From the NCBI GenBank assembly GCA_049340005.1, contig JBMPIY010000004.1: a stretch of DNA of 64,000 nucleotides; one strand, 5' to 3'. The notes beneath the pieces were generated by a model. That model did not search any database. It was not told the origin of the DNA and saw only the letters and a list, made by a program, of their open reading frames with translations. How positions within the stretch are numbered: the first letter of the stretch is position 1; every line of letters starts with the position of its first letter. Both the position numbers and the translations under genes were made by a program. This document shows, piece after piece, positions 17,264-25,266 of the stretch. Source of the stretch: CAXBDP01 sp963974465. Lineage in GTDB: Bacteria > Bacteroidota > Bacteroidia > Cytophagales > Cyclobacteriaceae.

Positions 17264-18293
17264 TAGCAATTTTGTCTTCTCTTGTTTTTTTACCAGAAAT
17301 CAATGCTACAAGTATCAAGGAAATCCCTCCGCCAACTACAATAAATAATGCTTGCGAAGTGTGAAGGATGGTGGCAAACAAAATGCCATCCGTTTCTTCT
17401 ATGCCATAAAGTACTAAAACACTGCCAACCAATAGATGAAACGCTCCAACCCCACCTTGCACTGGTGCTGCCATTCCAATACTACCCATTGCTAAAAGCG
17501 AAAGTCCTGCACTCAATCCTAATCCACTCGTTTCTTCTAATGAAAAAACCACAACATAAGCCATAAAGAAATAACACAACCAGATAATAAATGTCGAAAA
17601 CCAAAAGGCCTTTTTCTTTTTGAGATGCCTTATACTTGTAATTCCCTGCACCATCTGCCCCAAGAATCCTCTAATCTTTATAAAAAGCGGATGGGTTCTA
17701 AGTTTAGAGCTGCTCGCACTTCTTAAATAAAAGTAAGCTACCAATATGAGGATTGGAATAGCTATAACAATTATCAAAAGTACATTCAATTGGTTTTCAT
17801 AACCTGTCAGTTTGTCTTGGATCAAATCCAAAAAGAAATTCTTAAGTCGACTAAATTCAATAATGAAAGTGAGTGCTAGCAATAATATTAAGGTGAGCAA
17901 ATCAATAATTCGCTCAGCCACTACAGTTCCCAATGAAGTGGTAAGAGGAACTTTGTCGGTTTTTACCAATACACCACATTTGGACACTTCTCCCATTCGG
18001 GGGAAAACGAGGTTGGCTATATAGCCAACCATAACTGCCAAAAAAGTACGGAAGGTGGAGAGGCCGGTAAAGCCAATTGGCTCTAGTAGCAGGTTCCATC
18101 TGTATGCTCTCGCTATATGGCTCACAGTGCCTATTGCTAAAGACAATATAATGAATCGATAGTCAATGTCCTTGAGCTTCGAAAGCATGTATTGCAAATC
18201 GATGTTTCGAAATACAAGCCATAGCAGACCTCCTGCCACTAGAAGGGAAATCACATATCGAAGGGCAAAGCGAAGGGAGTTTTTTAATGCCAT
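17250..18293 (-). CDS. Lysylphosphatidylglycerol-synthase transmembrane-domain family protein (UPF0104)
   Basis: Polytopic inner-membrane protein of 347 aa with about eight hydrophobic helices. It shows family marks: HIARAYRWNLLLEPIG near residue 60, the VGYIANLVFPRMGEVSKCGVL block (about 89-109) and the AAPVQGGVGAFHLLVG segment. These correspond to the flippase/LPG-synthase membrane domain without the soluble aminoacyl-transferase half, so lysyl transfer is not expected and lipid flipping is only inferred. Its ATG overlaps the panD stop by one base, so it is coupled to panC-panD. Confidence 0.8.
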   Translation of the reverse strand: MALKNSLRFALRYVISLLVAGGLLWLVFRNIDLQYMLSKLKDIDYRFIILSLAIGTVSHIARAYRWNLLLEPIGFTGLSTFRTFLAVMVGYIANLVFPRMGEVSKCGVLVKTDKVPLTTSLGTVVAERIIDLLTLILLLALTFIIEFSRLKNFFLDLIQDKLTGYENQLNVLLIIVIAIPILILVAYFYLRSASSSKLRTHPLFIKIRGFLGQMVQGITSIRHLKKKKAFWFSTFIIWLCYFFMAYVVVFSLEETSGLGLSAGLSLLAMGSIGMAAPVQGGVGAFHLLVGSVLVLYGIEETDGILFATILHTSQALFIVVGGGISLILVALISGKKTREDKIANDRE

Positions 18294-18640
18294 TAATTGA
18301 TGCGATTACTTTCGTCAGGGAAAATCAATTTCGGTTGATGCAAGGAGCTCTCTTTTTTGTCTAAAATACAGTAAGAAATGATAATAACAATGTCACCGAC
18401 TTGAGCTTTTCTTGCAGCGGGTCCATTTAAGCAAATTTCTCCAGTGCCTCTTTCACCTTTAATTACGTAGGTTTCAAGTCTTTCGCCATTATTTACATTC
18501 ACAATTTGCACTTTTTCATTTGCAACCAAATCTGCAGCATCCATCAAATCTTCATCTATAGTGATGCTCCCAACGTAATGTAGTTCTGCTTGTGTGATTC
18601 GTACTCTGTGAATTTTAGATTTCAATAATTCAATCTGCAT
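18293..18640 (-). CDS. panD: Aspartate 1-decarboxylase proenzyme
   Basis: Makes beta-alanine from aspartate for pantothenate synthesis. The pyruvoyl cofactor forms by self-cleavage between Gly24 and Ser25, seen exactly in YVGSITID. Lys9 and the RVRITQAELHYVGS segment are in place, as is the NGPAARKAQVGD block. The 115-aa length is normal. It lies 18 nt after panC on the minus strand, so the two pantothenate genes form one operon with the membrane protein downstream. Confidence 0.95.
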   Translation of the reverse strand: MQIELLKSKIHRVRITQAELHYVGSITIDEDLMDAADLVANEKVQIVNVNNGERLETYVIKGERGTGEICLNGPAARKAQVGDIVIIISYCILDKKESSLHQPKLIFPDESNRIN

Positions 18641-18658
18641 GAAAGTTTTCTTTTGATA

Positions 18659-19507
18659 TTAAAGTCTTACTAAAATGTTGTCAATGAGTCTGACTCCCTC
18701 GATATAAGCGGCAATGCAAATAACCAGTTCATTATTTTGATTATTTTCTTTTACTTCTTGTAAGGTTATTGAATTTGCGATGGTCAAATACTCAAGGTCT
18801 AAAAATTTATCCTCCCGCAGTTCTTCAAGCAAAATGTGCTTTGTTTGAGAAGGCGATTTTCCAACTAGAAGCATTTGCTTGCCTTGCTTTAGAATTTGGA
18901 AAAGGCGGGAGGCATTTATGCGCCCTTGCTCTGTGAGTCTTTGATTGCGCGAGGAAAGTGCTAATCCATTTTCATCTCTTATAGTTTCCACTATTCGAAG
19001 CTCAATAGGAAAGTTGAGGTCTCTGATTAAACAATTAATAATTTGTACTTGCTGCCAATCCTTTTGGCCAAAAAAAGCTAAGTCAGGCTGAACTAAATTG
19101 AATAACTTAGAAACTATCAAAGCTACTCCACTGAAATGGCCAGGCCTAAATGCGCCTTCCATTACTTTTTCTAAAGAGCCAAATTGGAAAGATGTGAATG
19201 TGTATTTGGGATACATGACCTCAACTGATGGAATAAAAAGTGCATGACACCCTGCTTGCTCCAGCAGCTCTTTATCAACGGAAATCGTCCTTGGGTATTT
19301 TTCTAAATCGTCTGGATTATTGAATTGGGCAGGGTTTACAAAAATAGAGCAAATTACAAAATCACATTCTTTAAGTGCCTGTTCGACTAGCGCTATATGT
19401 CCACTGTGTAGCGCACCCATTGTAGGGACGAAACCGATTTTTTGATTGCTAGTTTTTAGGCCTGAGATCTTTTCTCGTAAAGAATTTAGAGACTCTATTA
19501 ATTCCAT
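18659..19507 (-). CDS. panC: Pantothenate synthetase
   Basis: ATP-dependent ligase joining pantoate and beta-alanine. The 282-aa protein has the nucleotide-binding HxGH site in PTMGALHSGH (His34, His37), the pantoate/ATP block FVNPAQFNNPDDLEKYPRT, FFGQKDWQQVQII and the ALSSRNQRL (KMSKS-like) loop. First gene of panC-panD. A TAGCTTTG -7 box lies 20 nt upstream. Divergent from the GT5-like gene. Two octamer copies lie inside it (18811-18818 and 18905-18912). Confidence 0.95.
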   Translation of the reverse strand: MELIESLNSLREKISGLKTSNQKIGFVPTMGALHSGHIALVEQALKECDFVICSIFVNPAQFNNPDDLEKYPRTISVDKELLEQAGCHALFIPSVEVMYPKYTFTSFQFGSLEKVMEGAFRPGHFSGVALIVSKLFNLVQPDLAFFGQKDWQQVQIINCLIRDLNFPIELRIVETIRDENGLALSSRNQRLTEQGRINASRLFQILKQGKQMLLVGKSPSQTKHILLEELREDKFLDLEYLTIANSITLQEVKENNQNNELVICIAAYIEGVRLIDNILVRL

Positions 19508-19527
19508 TCCTTGTTTTATAATCTTGG

Positions 19528-19535
19528 CAAAGCTA
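19528..19535 (-). promoter_or_regulatory. Putative panC promoter, -7 element
   Basis: The minus strand reads TAGCTTTG, matching TAnnTTTG, 20 nt before the panC ATG. Confidence 0.5.
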
Positions 19536-19576
19536 CGTTTTAGCTAGGAATAAATGGAATTATGGGTAAATTTTAG

Positions 19577-19584
19577 TATTTTTG
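19577..19584 (+). promoter_or_regulatory. Putative promoter of the GT5-like gene, -7 element
   Basis: TATTTTTG followed by TGC matches TAnnTTTG, 37 nt upstream of the ATG at 19622. Confidence 0.5.
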
Positions 19585-19621
19585 TGCGCAATTTAATTTT
19601 CCACTCTAATTTATAGCTATT

Positions 19622-20437
19622 ATGTCTAAGCTCCGCATTCTTTATGTTGCTAGTGAAATCAATCCTTTTTTACAAACTTCGGAAGTTGCTGAATTTGTAA
19701 GAAAGCTTCCTCAAGGCATGCAAGAGAGAGGGATGGAAATCAGAATCTTAGTTCCAAGATTTGGATTGATAAATGAGCGCAAGAACAGATTGCATGAAGT
19801 TGTTAGATTATCTGGGATCAACATTTCTGTTGGTGAAGAAGAAAAGCCATTGGTTATTAAAGTAGCTTCTATTCCAAATGCTAAGCTTCAGGTTTACTTT
19901 ATCGACAATGAAGATTATTTCCATCGTAAGTCAGTTTTCTTTGACAAGGAAAATAAGTTTTACGAAGACAATGACGAAAGGGCAATATTCTTCTGTAAAG
20001 GCGTTATTGAGACGGTTAAAAAACTTGGATGGGCGCCAGATATCGTACATTGCAACGATTGGATGACTAGCCTCGTTCCAATGTATTTGAAAACTACCTA
20101 CAAGAAGGATCCGTTATTCAAGAACACAAAATCAATTTTTACAATTTATGACAATTTCTTTGCAGATAAATTTAGTCCGGATCTGATTAGCAAGGCTAAA
20201 ATGCTTGACATCGATGATAAAGCATTAGATCAATTGAAATCTGCCGATTTAAGAGGTTTCCTCAAAATTGGCATCCAATATGCGGACGCATCTATTAAAG
20301 CAGAAGAACAAAATAGCGAAAGTTTAAATGCAATTTTTGAAGAATTATCCAACTCAGACAAAAAAATTGATACAATCGAACAGAATGAAAACTTTCTCGA
20401 TTCGTACTACAATTTATACAATGATCTTGTCAGCTAA
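19622..20437 (+). CDS. Half-length glycogen/starch synthase-like protein (GT5 N-terminal domain only)
   Basis: A 271-aa protein resembling only the N-terminal Rossmann half of GT5 glycogen synthases: LRILYVASEINPF at residues 4-16, VYFIDNEDYF and the APDIVHCNDWMTSLVPMYLK block. The C-terminal nucleotide-binding half is absent. The KxGGLADV ADP-glucose motif is replaced by TSEVAEFVRKLP, so ordinary synthase activity is unlikely. Similar short proteins occur next to panC in Bacteroidota, to my knowledge without a proven function. Its 3' end overlaps the DUF4270 gene start by 17 nt. Confidence 0.7.
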   Translation: MSKLRILYVASEINPFLQTSEVAEFVRKLPQGMQERGMEIRILVPRFGLINERKNRLHEVVRLSGINISVGEEEKPLVIKVASIPNAKLQVYFIDNEDYFHRKSVFFDKENKFYEDNDERAIFFCKGVIETVKKLGWAPDIVHCNDWMTSLVPMYLKTTYKKDPLFKNTKSIFTIYDNFFADKFSPDLISKAKMLDIDDKALDQLKSADLRGFLKIGIQYADASIKAEEQNSESLNAIFEELSNSDKKIDTIEQNENFLDSYYNLYNDLVS

Positions 20438-21710
20438 AAATATTGGGTCAGTCATTATACTGGCCCTTTTTCTATTTTCATCGTGTGAAGAGCCAGGCAA
20501 TATTGACCTAGGCATGAATCAGGATAACAGACTGGAGATCAAACTACAATCTTACACTCTTGACGGATCACAGACATTTTTCGATTCCATCAATACTAGG
20601 AATCAAACTATCATTATGTCTGGACGCTATCAAGATGGTACATTTGGTGAAGTAGAAGCGAATGCTTTTGCGCAGCTGGGTTTAGTAAATCTGAACAGGT
20701 TTTTGCCAGAGTCAGCAGTATTTGATTCTGTCAGATTAGAACTGTTTATAGACTTCTTTCATGGGAATGATTTTAGTTCGCCGCAGTCTTTTTCAGTTCA
20801 TGAATTATCAGAACCTATTTATGACTCCTTGCCCTATTTTGCTTCTTCAGCTGTCAATTACGAAAGTGTAACATTAGGTGAGATAACCAAAACCTTTATT
20901 CCGGGAGCAGACTCTATTTTCACAGTAAAACTTGATGACGCCTTTGGAGACGATTTATTTACCAAAGCAAAAGCTAATGCTACTGAGTTAAGTACAAATA
21001 ATGAGTTTAAGAACTATTTTAAAGGGATGGCATTAATTCCTGGAGCAAGTAATGACAAATCTGTATTAGGCTTTAACTTGCAAGACGAGAGATCGAGAGT
21101 AGTCTTATATTATCGAACTGAAACGGATACCCTTGAATATGATTTTACTTTCGCAGGGCATAATCATTTTAGCAATATAGAGTTTTCTCCACAGGGAAGT
21201 GTTTTACAAAACCTAACTGAGCCATATGAAGATGTGGATTTAGGTACAAGTAAGTATTACAATCAGTCTGGAACAGGAGTGGTTAATAAAATTGATTTTA
21301 GCCAAATAACTGAAATGTTGGATACTTTAGAGAATTTCAAAATCAATCTTGCTGAGTTGGAAATATCAGTGGATGCATCAACTGAATTTCTCAGCCCACC
21401 AAACTCTGTTCTATTCTATTATGTTGGCTCTGATGACAAAGTCGTAAATGTAGGCGGAATTGTTGGATCCATACAAATAGATGGTGGAAATCAATTAGGA
21501 GGTTCTACACCAGCTCAATTATTCTATGATTCATCCAGTAAAAAATTCAAAGGTTCTGTAACAGGATACGTCCAAGCAGTAGCTGATGGTAGAGTTCCCT
21601 ATTTGGAGGTTTTTGTATTACCAGGCAGATTTGGTTCAAGCTTAAACCGCATGGTAATAGATCAGTCAGCTATAAAGCTTAACGTATATTACACGATTGT
21701 CAACGAATAA
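20421..21710 (+). CDS. DUF4270 family lipoprotein
   Basis: Predicted lipoprotein of 429 aa: signal helix with lipobox ending at Cys22 (FLFSSC). The body is beta-rich and resembles DUF4270, a Bacteroidota family of cell-surface or outer-membrane-associated proteins of unknown function. The ATG at 20421 is chosen because it puts the signal peptide at the N-terminus; a longer in-frame opening from 20328 lies inside the upstream gene. It ends 16 nt before glmS, so co-transcription with glmS is likely. Confidence 0.7.
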   Translation: MILSAKNIGSVIILALFLFSSCEEPGNIDLGMNQDNRLEIKLQSYTLDGSQTFFDSINTRNQTIIMSGRYQDGTFGEVEANAFAQLGLVNLNRFLPESAVFDSVRLELFIDFFHGNDFSSPQSFSVHELSEPIYDSLPYFASSAVNYESVTLGEITKTFIPGADSIFTVKLDDAFGDDLFTKAKANATELSTNNEFKNYFKGMALIPGASNDKSVLGFNLQDERSRVVLYYRTETDTLEYDFTFAGHNHFSNIEFSPQGSVLQNLTEPYEDVDLGTSKYYNQSGTGVVNKIDFSQITEMLDTLENFKINLAELEISVDASTEFLSPPNSVLFYYVGSDDKVVNVGGIVGSIQIDGGNQLGGSTPAQLFYDSSSKKFKGSVTGYVQAVADGRVPYLEVFVLPGRFGSSLNRMVIDQSAIKLNVYYTIVNE

Positions 21711-21726
21711 AATCTAAAGCATTTTT

Positions 21727-23562
21727 ATGTGTGGAATAGTTGCTTACATCGGCCATAGAGAAGCCGCTCCAATAATTATAAAAGGGTTAAAGAGATTAGA
21801 ATACAGAGGCTACGACAGCGCTGGAATTGCGTTGATGCAAGACCAATTAACCATTTATAAGAAGAAGGGTAAGGTAAGCGAACTGGAGGATTTTATTAAG
21901 GACAAAAACCTTAAAGCTACAGTTGGAATGGGTCATACTCGATGGGCGACTCACGGCGAACCGAACGACACAAACGCACACCCACATTATTCTTCTACTG
22001 AGAATTTGGCTATTATCCACAATGGCATTATCGAAAACTACAGTTCGTTAAAGACTGATTTAATGAACCGTGGTCATGTTTTCAAAAGTGAAACTGACTC
22101 TGAAGTTTTTATTCATTTCATAGAAGAAGTACAAACACAGAATAATTGTAGCTTGGCTGAGGCCGTTCGCCTAGCACTTTCTAAAGTGATAGGTGCTTAT
22201 GCTATAGTAGTATTGAATAAAGATGAACCTAATAACCTAATTGCTGCTCGCAAAGGAAGCCCGCTTGTAATTGGAGTAGGCAAAGGCGAATATTTCTTAG
22301 CCTCTGATGCTACACCAATCATTGAATATACGAATGAAGTAATTTATCTGGACGATTATCAAATTGCTGAGATAAAGGATGGTGAACTGGAATTGAAAGA
22401 TATTCAAGATGTGAAATCAACTCCATATATCCATCACTTAAATATGGAATTGGAAGCTATAGAAAAAGGTGGTTTCGAGCATTTCATGTTGAAAGAAATC
22501 TTTGAACAGCCCAAATCCATCATGGATTGTATGCGCGGGAGGTTGGATGCTAATGCTGGCCGATTGGTACTTGGGGGATTACGCGAATACATCAATACTC
22601 TAGTAAAAGCAGATCGCATTATCATCATTGCCTGTGGCACAAGCTGGCATGCTGGGATGGTTGCCGAGTATATGATCGAGGAATTTTGTCGAATTCCGGT
22701 AGAGGTTGAATACGCTTCAGAATTTAGATATAGAAACCCGGTAATCCACGAAGGTGATGTAGTAATTGCTATATCACAATCTGGTGAAACAGCAGACACG
22801 CTAGCGGCAATCGAATTAGCAAAATCTAAAGGGGCAATCATATTTGGTGTTTGTAATGTGGTAGGTTCATCAATTGCCCGTGCTACGCATGAAGGTTCCT
22901 ATACACATGCGGGTCCTGAAATAGGCGTGGCAAGTACCAAGGCTTTCACCGCACAGATTACAGTGCTCAACATGATTGCTTTGCTTGTAGCTCAAAAGCG
23001 CGGGACAATATCTGAAACAAGATTTAGAGAAATGCTCGTTGAAATGGAGCAAATCCCAAGCAAAGTGGAAAGAATTCTCGAGCATAATGACGAGATCAAA
23101 GCAATTGGCGCACTTTATCAAAACGCTCGAAACTTCCTTTATTTGGGAAGAGGGTATAATTTTCCAGTGGCATTAGAAGGAGCTCTTAAATTGAAAGAGA
23201 TTTCCTATATACATGCCGAAGGCTACCCTGCGGCTGAAATGAAGCATGGCCCAATCGCTCTTATTGATGAGGAAATGCCGGTCGTTTTCATTGCGCTTAA
23301 GGACAGTACTTACGAGAAAATCGTGAGTAACATTCAAGAGGTAAAAGCTCGCAAAGGAAAGGTAATTGCAATTGTTTCTGAAGGAGATACACTCATACCA
23401 ACAATGGCAGATCATGTGATTGAAGTGCCAGCTACCCAAGAAGCTCTTACGCCAATGTTGTCGGTAGTTCCATTGCAGCTGCTTTCATATCATATTGCAG
23501 TAATGAGAGGCGCCAACGTAGATCAACCACGGAATTTAGCAAAATCAGTAACGGTAGAGTAA
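21727..23562 (+). CDS. glmS: Glutamine-fructose-6-phosphate aminotransferase (isomerising)
   Basis: First step of UDP-GlcNAc synthesis. The N-terminal glutaminase domain starts with MCGIVAYIGHR, whose Cys2 is the nucleophile, followed by the RLEYRGYDSAGIAL and GHTRWATHGEPNDTNAHPH blocks. The isomerase part has two SIS domains: ACGTSWHAGMVAEY, then ISQSGETADTLAA. The C-terminus ends PRNLAKSVTVE, the conserved catalytic tail. The 611-aa length is normal. No glmS ribozyme-like leader is possible in the 16-nt gap upstream. Confidence 0.97.
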   Translation: MCGIVAYIGHREAAPIIIKGLKRLEYRGYDSAGIALMQDQLTIYKKKGKVSELEDFIKDKNLKATVGMGHTRWATHGEPNDTNAHPHYSSTENLAIIHNGIIENYSSLKTDLMNRGHVFKSETDSEVFIHFIEEVQTQNNCSLAEAVRLALSKVIGAYAIVVLNKDEPNNLIAARKGSPLVIGVGKGEYFLASDATPIIEYTNEVIYLDDYQIAEIKDGELELKDIQDVKSTPYIHHLNMELEAIEKGGFEHFMLKEIFEQPKSIMDCMRGRLDANAGRLVLGGLREYINTLVKADRIIIIACGTSWHAGMVAEYMIEEFCRIPVEVEYASEFRYRNPVIHEGDVVIAISQSGETADTLAAIELAKSKGAIIFGVCNVVGSSIARATHEGSYTHAGPEIGVASTKAFTAQITVLNMIALLVAQKRGTISETRFREMLVEMEQIPSKVERILEHNDEIKAIGALYQNARNFLYLGRGYNFPVALEGALKLKEISYIHAEGYPAAEMKHGPIALIDEEMPVVFIALKDSTYEKIVSNIQEVKARKGKVIAIVSEGDTLIPTMADHVIEVPATQEALTPMLSVVPLQLLSYHIAVMRGANVDQPRNLAKSVTVE

Positions 23563-23570
23563 ATCTCCAA

Positions 23571-24251
23571 CTAACTTAATTGAGCTTCCTTTTTCAAGAG
23601 CGGACAAATTTTGTATCGCTCTTCTTTGGTGTCTTCCCAAAGGGCAGTAAGTAGTTGATATACATTCTTAATTCCAATTTTTTCTGCCCACTCAAATGGT
23701 CCCATAGGGTAATTGGTGCCTAGCTTCATGCCTTTGTCAATATCGGCTTTGTTTGCCGTGCCTTCTTGTAATGTATAATAAGCTTCATTTATAATCATAC
23801 AAACCACCCGCGGACTTACCATTCCAACTCTATCGTCTATAAATTCTGCTTCTGTTTTCAGTTCTTGAAGTATTTCCTTTACAAAGGTTTTTTCATATCC
23901 CTTTATTGTACTAAGCTCTAAAAGCGGTCTATTGAAAAAAGTAGGCAACCCATTGAATGCTAAAAGTATAATTTCAGGTTGACTATATTGTGCGAGCAAA
24001 TTATGTAATCCGGTTTTCACTAAATTTGCAAATAGAATACATTCACCAACCTCATATTTCTTATAGAGTTTTAGTCTTTCTGGAGCATCATCGATACTAA
24101 AGTCCCATATTACTACTGGGTTTTCACCTGTGTCAGGCAATGGATCATTAGCTCCCAGAAATCGAGCATCTACATGCGGAAATTTATGACCAAACTCTTC
24201 TCTATTCTTTGCGTTTCCAATTACAATCGTATGCATAATTCTTATCTTCAT
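23571..24251 (-). CDS. Degenerate 3-hydroxyacyl-CoA dehydrogenase-like protein
   Basis: A 226-aa protein whose C-terminal 95 residues match the HCDH C-terminal domain (DRVGMVSPRVVCMIINEAYYTLQEG, then KLGTNYPMGPFEWAEKIG). The N-terminal part is short and lacks the GxGxxG dinucleotide loop of the real enzymes, so dehydrogenase activity is doubtful. A second possible ATG lies five codons in (24236). It is convergent with glmS, with only 8 nt between the stops and no terminator hairpin visible there. Role unknown. Confidence 0.65.
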   Translation of the reverse strand: MKIRIMHTIVIGNAKNREEFGHKFPHVDARFLGANDPLPDTGENPVVIWDFSIDDAPERLKLYKKYEVGECILFANLVKTGLHNLLAQYSQPEIILLAFNGLPTFFNRPLLELSTIKGYEKTFVKEILQELKTEAEFIDDRVGMVSPRVVCMIINEAYYTLQEGTANKADIDKGMKLGTNYPMGPFEWAEKIGIKNVYQLLTALWEDTKEERYKICPLLKKEAQLS

Positions 24252-24284
24252 GGCTAAATTACGGATAGATTCAGTTTTAAAAAA

Positions 24285-24312
24285 TTGAGTTCTGTTTAGA
24301 GGTTTATATTTA
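24285..24312 (+). promoter_or_regulatory. Putative ridA promoter
   Basis: TTG at 24285-24287 and TATATTTA at 24305-24312 are separated by 17 nt. The -7 box misses the final G of TAnnTTTG. The ridA ATG follows 23 nt downstream. Confidence 0.35.
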
Positions 24313-24335
24313 TCTAATTATTAATCAACAATACC

Positions 24336-24716
24336 ATGTCCAAGCAAGTTATAATGTCACAAAATGCACCTGCGCCTATTGGGCCATACAGCCAAGCGGT
24401 TAAAGCGGGGAATACATTATATGTATCAGGTCAAATTGCTTTAGATCCTAAAACTGGAGAATTGCATATGACCGATATCGAATCCGAAACCAAATGGGTG
24501 ATGAACAACCTATTGGCGATAATAGAGGAAGCGGGAGGTAGCTTTAGCAATGTGGTAAAGTGTAGCATCTTTGTAAAAGATATGAACAACTTTGCTAAGA
24601 TAAATGGTGTCTATGGAAGCTATTTCTCTGATAATCCTCCTGCCAGAGAAACGGTAGAAGTAGCTAGGTTGCCAAAAGATGTGAATGTAGAAATTTCTTG
24701 TATTGCAATAATCTAA
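24336..24716 (+). CDS. ridA: RidA family enamine/imine deaminase
   Basis: Trimeric cytoplasmic protein that hydrolyses reactive 2-aminoacrylate-type intermediates from PLP enzymes. The 126-aa length is typical. It shows APAPIGPYSQAVKAGNTLYVSGQ (read in two blocks) at residues 11-33, with the IGPYSQA signature. The catalytic Arg104 lies in NPPARETVEVARLP and the partner Glu119 in VNVEISCIA. One octamer copy is at 24531-24538. It is followed immediately by the next small membrane gene. Confidence 0.92.
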   Translation: MSKQVIMSQNAPAPIGPYSQAVKAGNTLYVSGQIALDPKTGELHMTDIESETKWVMNNLLAIIEEAGGSFSNVVKCSIFVKDMNNFAKINGVYGSYFSDNPPARETVEVARLPKDVNVEISCIAII

Positions 24717-24717
24717 A

Positions 24718-25215
24718 ATGAATCTCTGGCCTGTTTATACAGAAACAATAGTACTGTCTTACGATCGGCAAACTTTATTGCTGAAGTTGGACGAAGCAAT
24801 TAGGCATGTATCCGAAGGGCCAAGAATGGATAATCCAAAAGAAGATAAGGAGAAGTTATTCAATGGAGCCCTACATGAAAATGGATTCAAAATCTCAAAA
24901 AGAATAAAACATGCTGAAAATTTTCTCCCACTTATTAGCGGTGAAATTGAATCAGCCCGGTCAGGATCAATTTTATTCCTGACTTATACTTGTTTTTTCA
25001 GCACATTGATGTTCTTAGGCTTTTGGTCTGTAATCTCCATTTTGGCTGGTTTTATTTTTATTTTTCCTGGCGAAAATTTCTCTACAGGGCTTTCGTTAAT
25101 TGCTTTTGGCATTGGTCAGTATATCTTATCTATGTTCTTTTTCTACCGACAAGTGAACAAAAGCAGAAAAGTACTTTTCGATATTTTGGAGATCGAGGTA
25201 GTGAATATTATTTAA
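24718..25215 (+). CDS. Hypothetical two-helix membrane protein
   Basis: A 165-aa protein with a soluble N-terminal part (about 80 residues, mixed charge), two strong hydrophobic helices (about residues 84-113 and 120-145) and a short C-terminal cytoplasmic-looking end. No family recognised. It starts 1 nt after the ridA stop and ends 51 nt before gltX. The spacing suggests co-transcription with ridA, but nothing links their functions. Confidence 0.6.
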   Translation: MNLWPVYTETIVLSYDRQTLLLKLDEAIRHVSEGPRMDNPKEDKEKLFNGALHENGFKISKRIKHAENFLPLISGEIESARSGSILFLTYTCFFSTLMFLGFWSVISILAGFIFIFPGENFSTGLSLIAFGIGQYILSMFFFYRQVNKSRKVLFDILEIEVVNII

Positions 25216-25240
25216 TGGAGCATAAAAGGTTAATATTTTG

Positions 25241-25248
25241 TACTTTTG
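25241..25248 (+). promoter_or_regulatory. Putative gltX promoter, -7 element
   Basis: TACTTTTG followed by CAG matches TAnnTTTG, 18 nt before the gltX ATG at 25267. This argues against the longer in-frame opening that starts within it. Confidence 0.55.
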
Positions 25249-25266
25249 CAGCCGAATAAGGAAATT

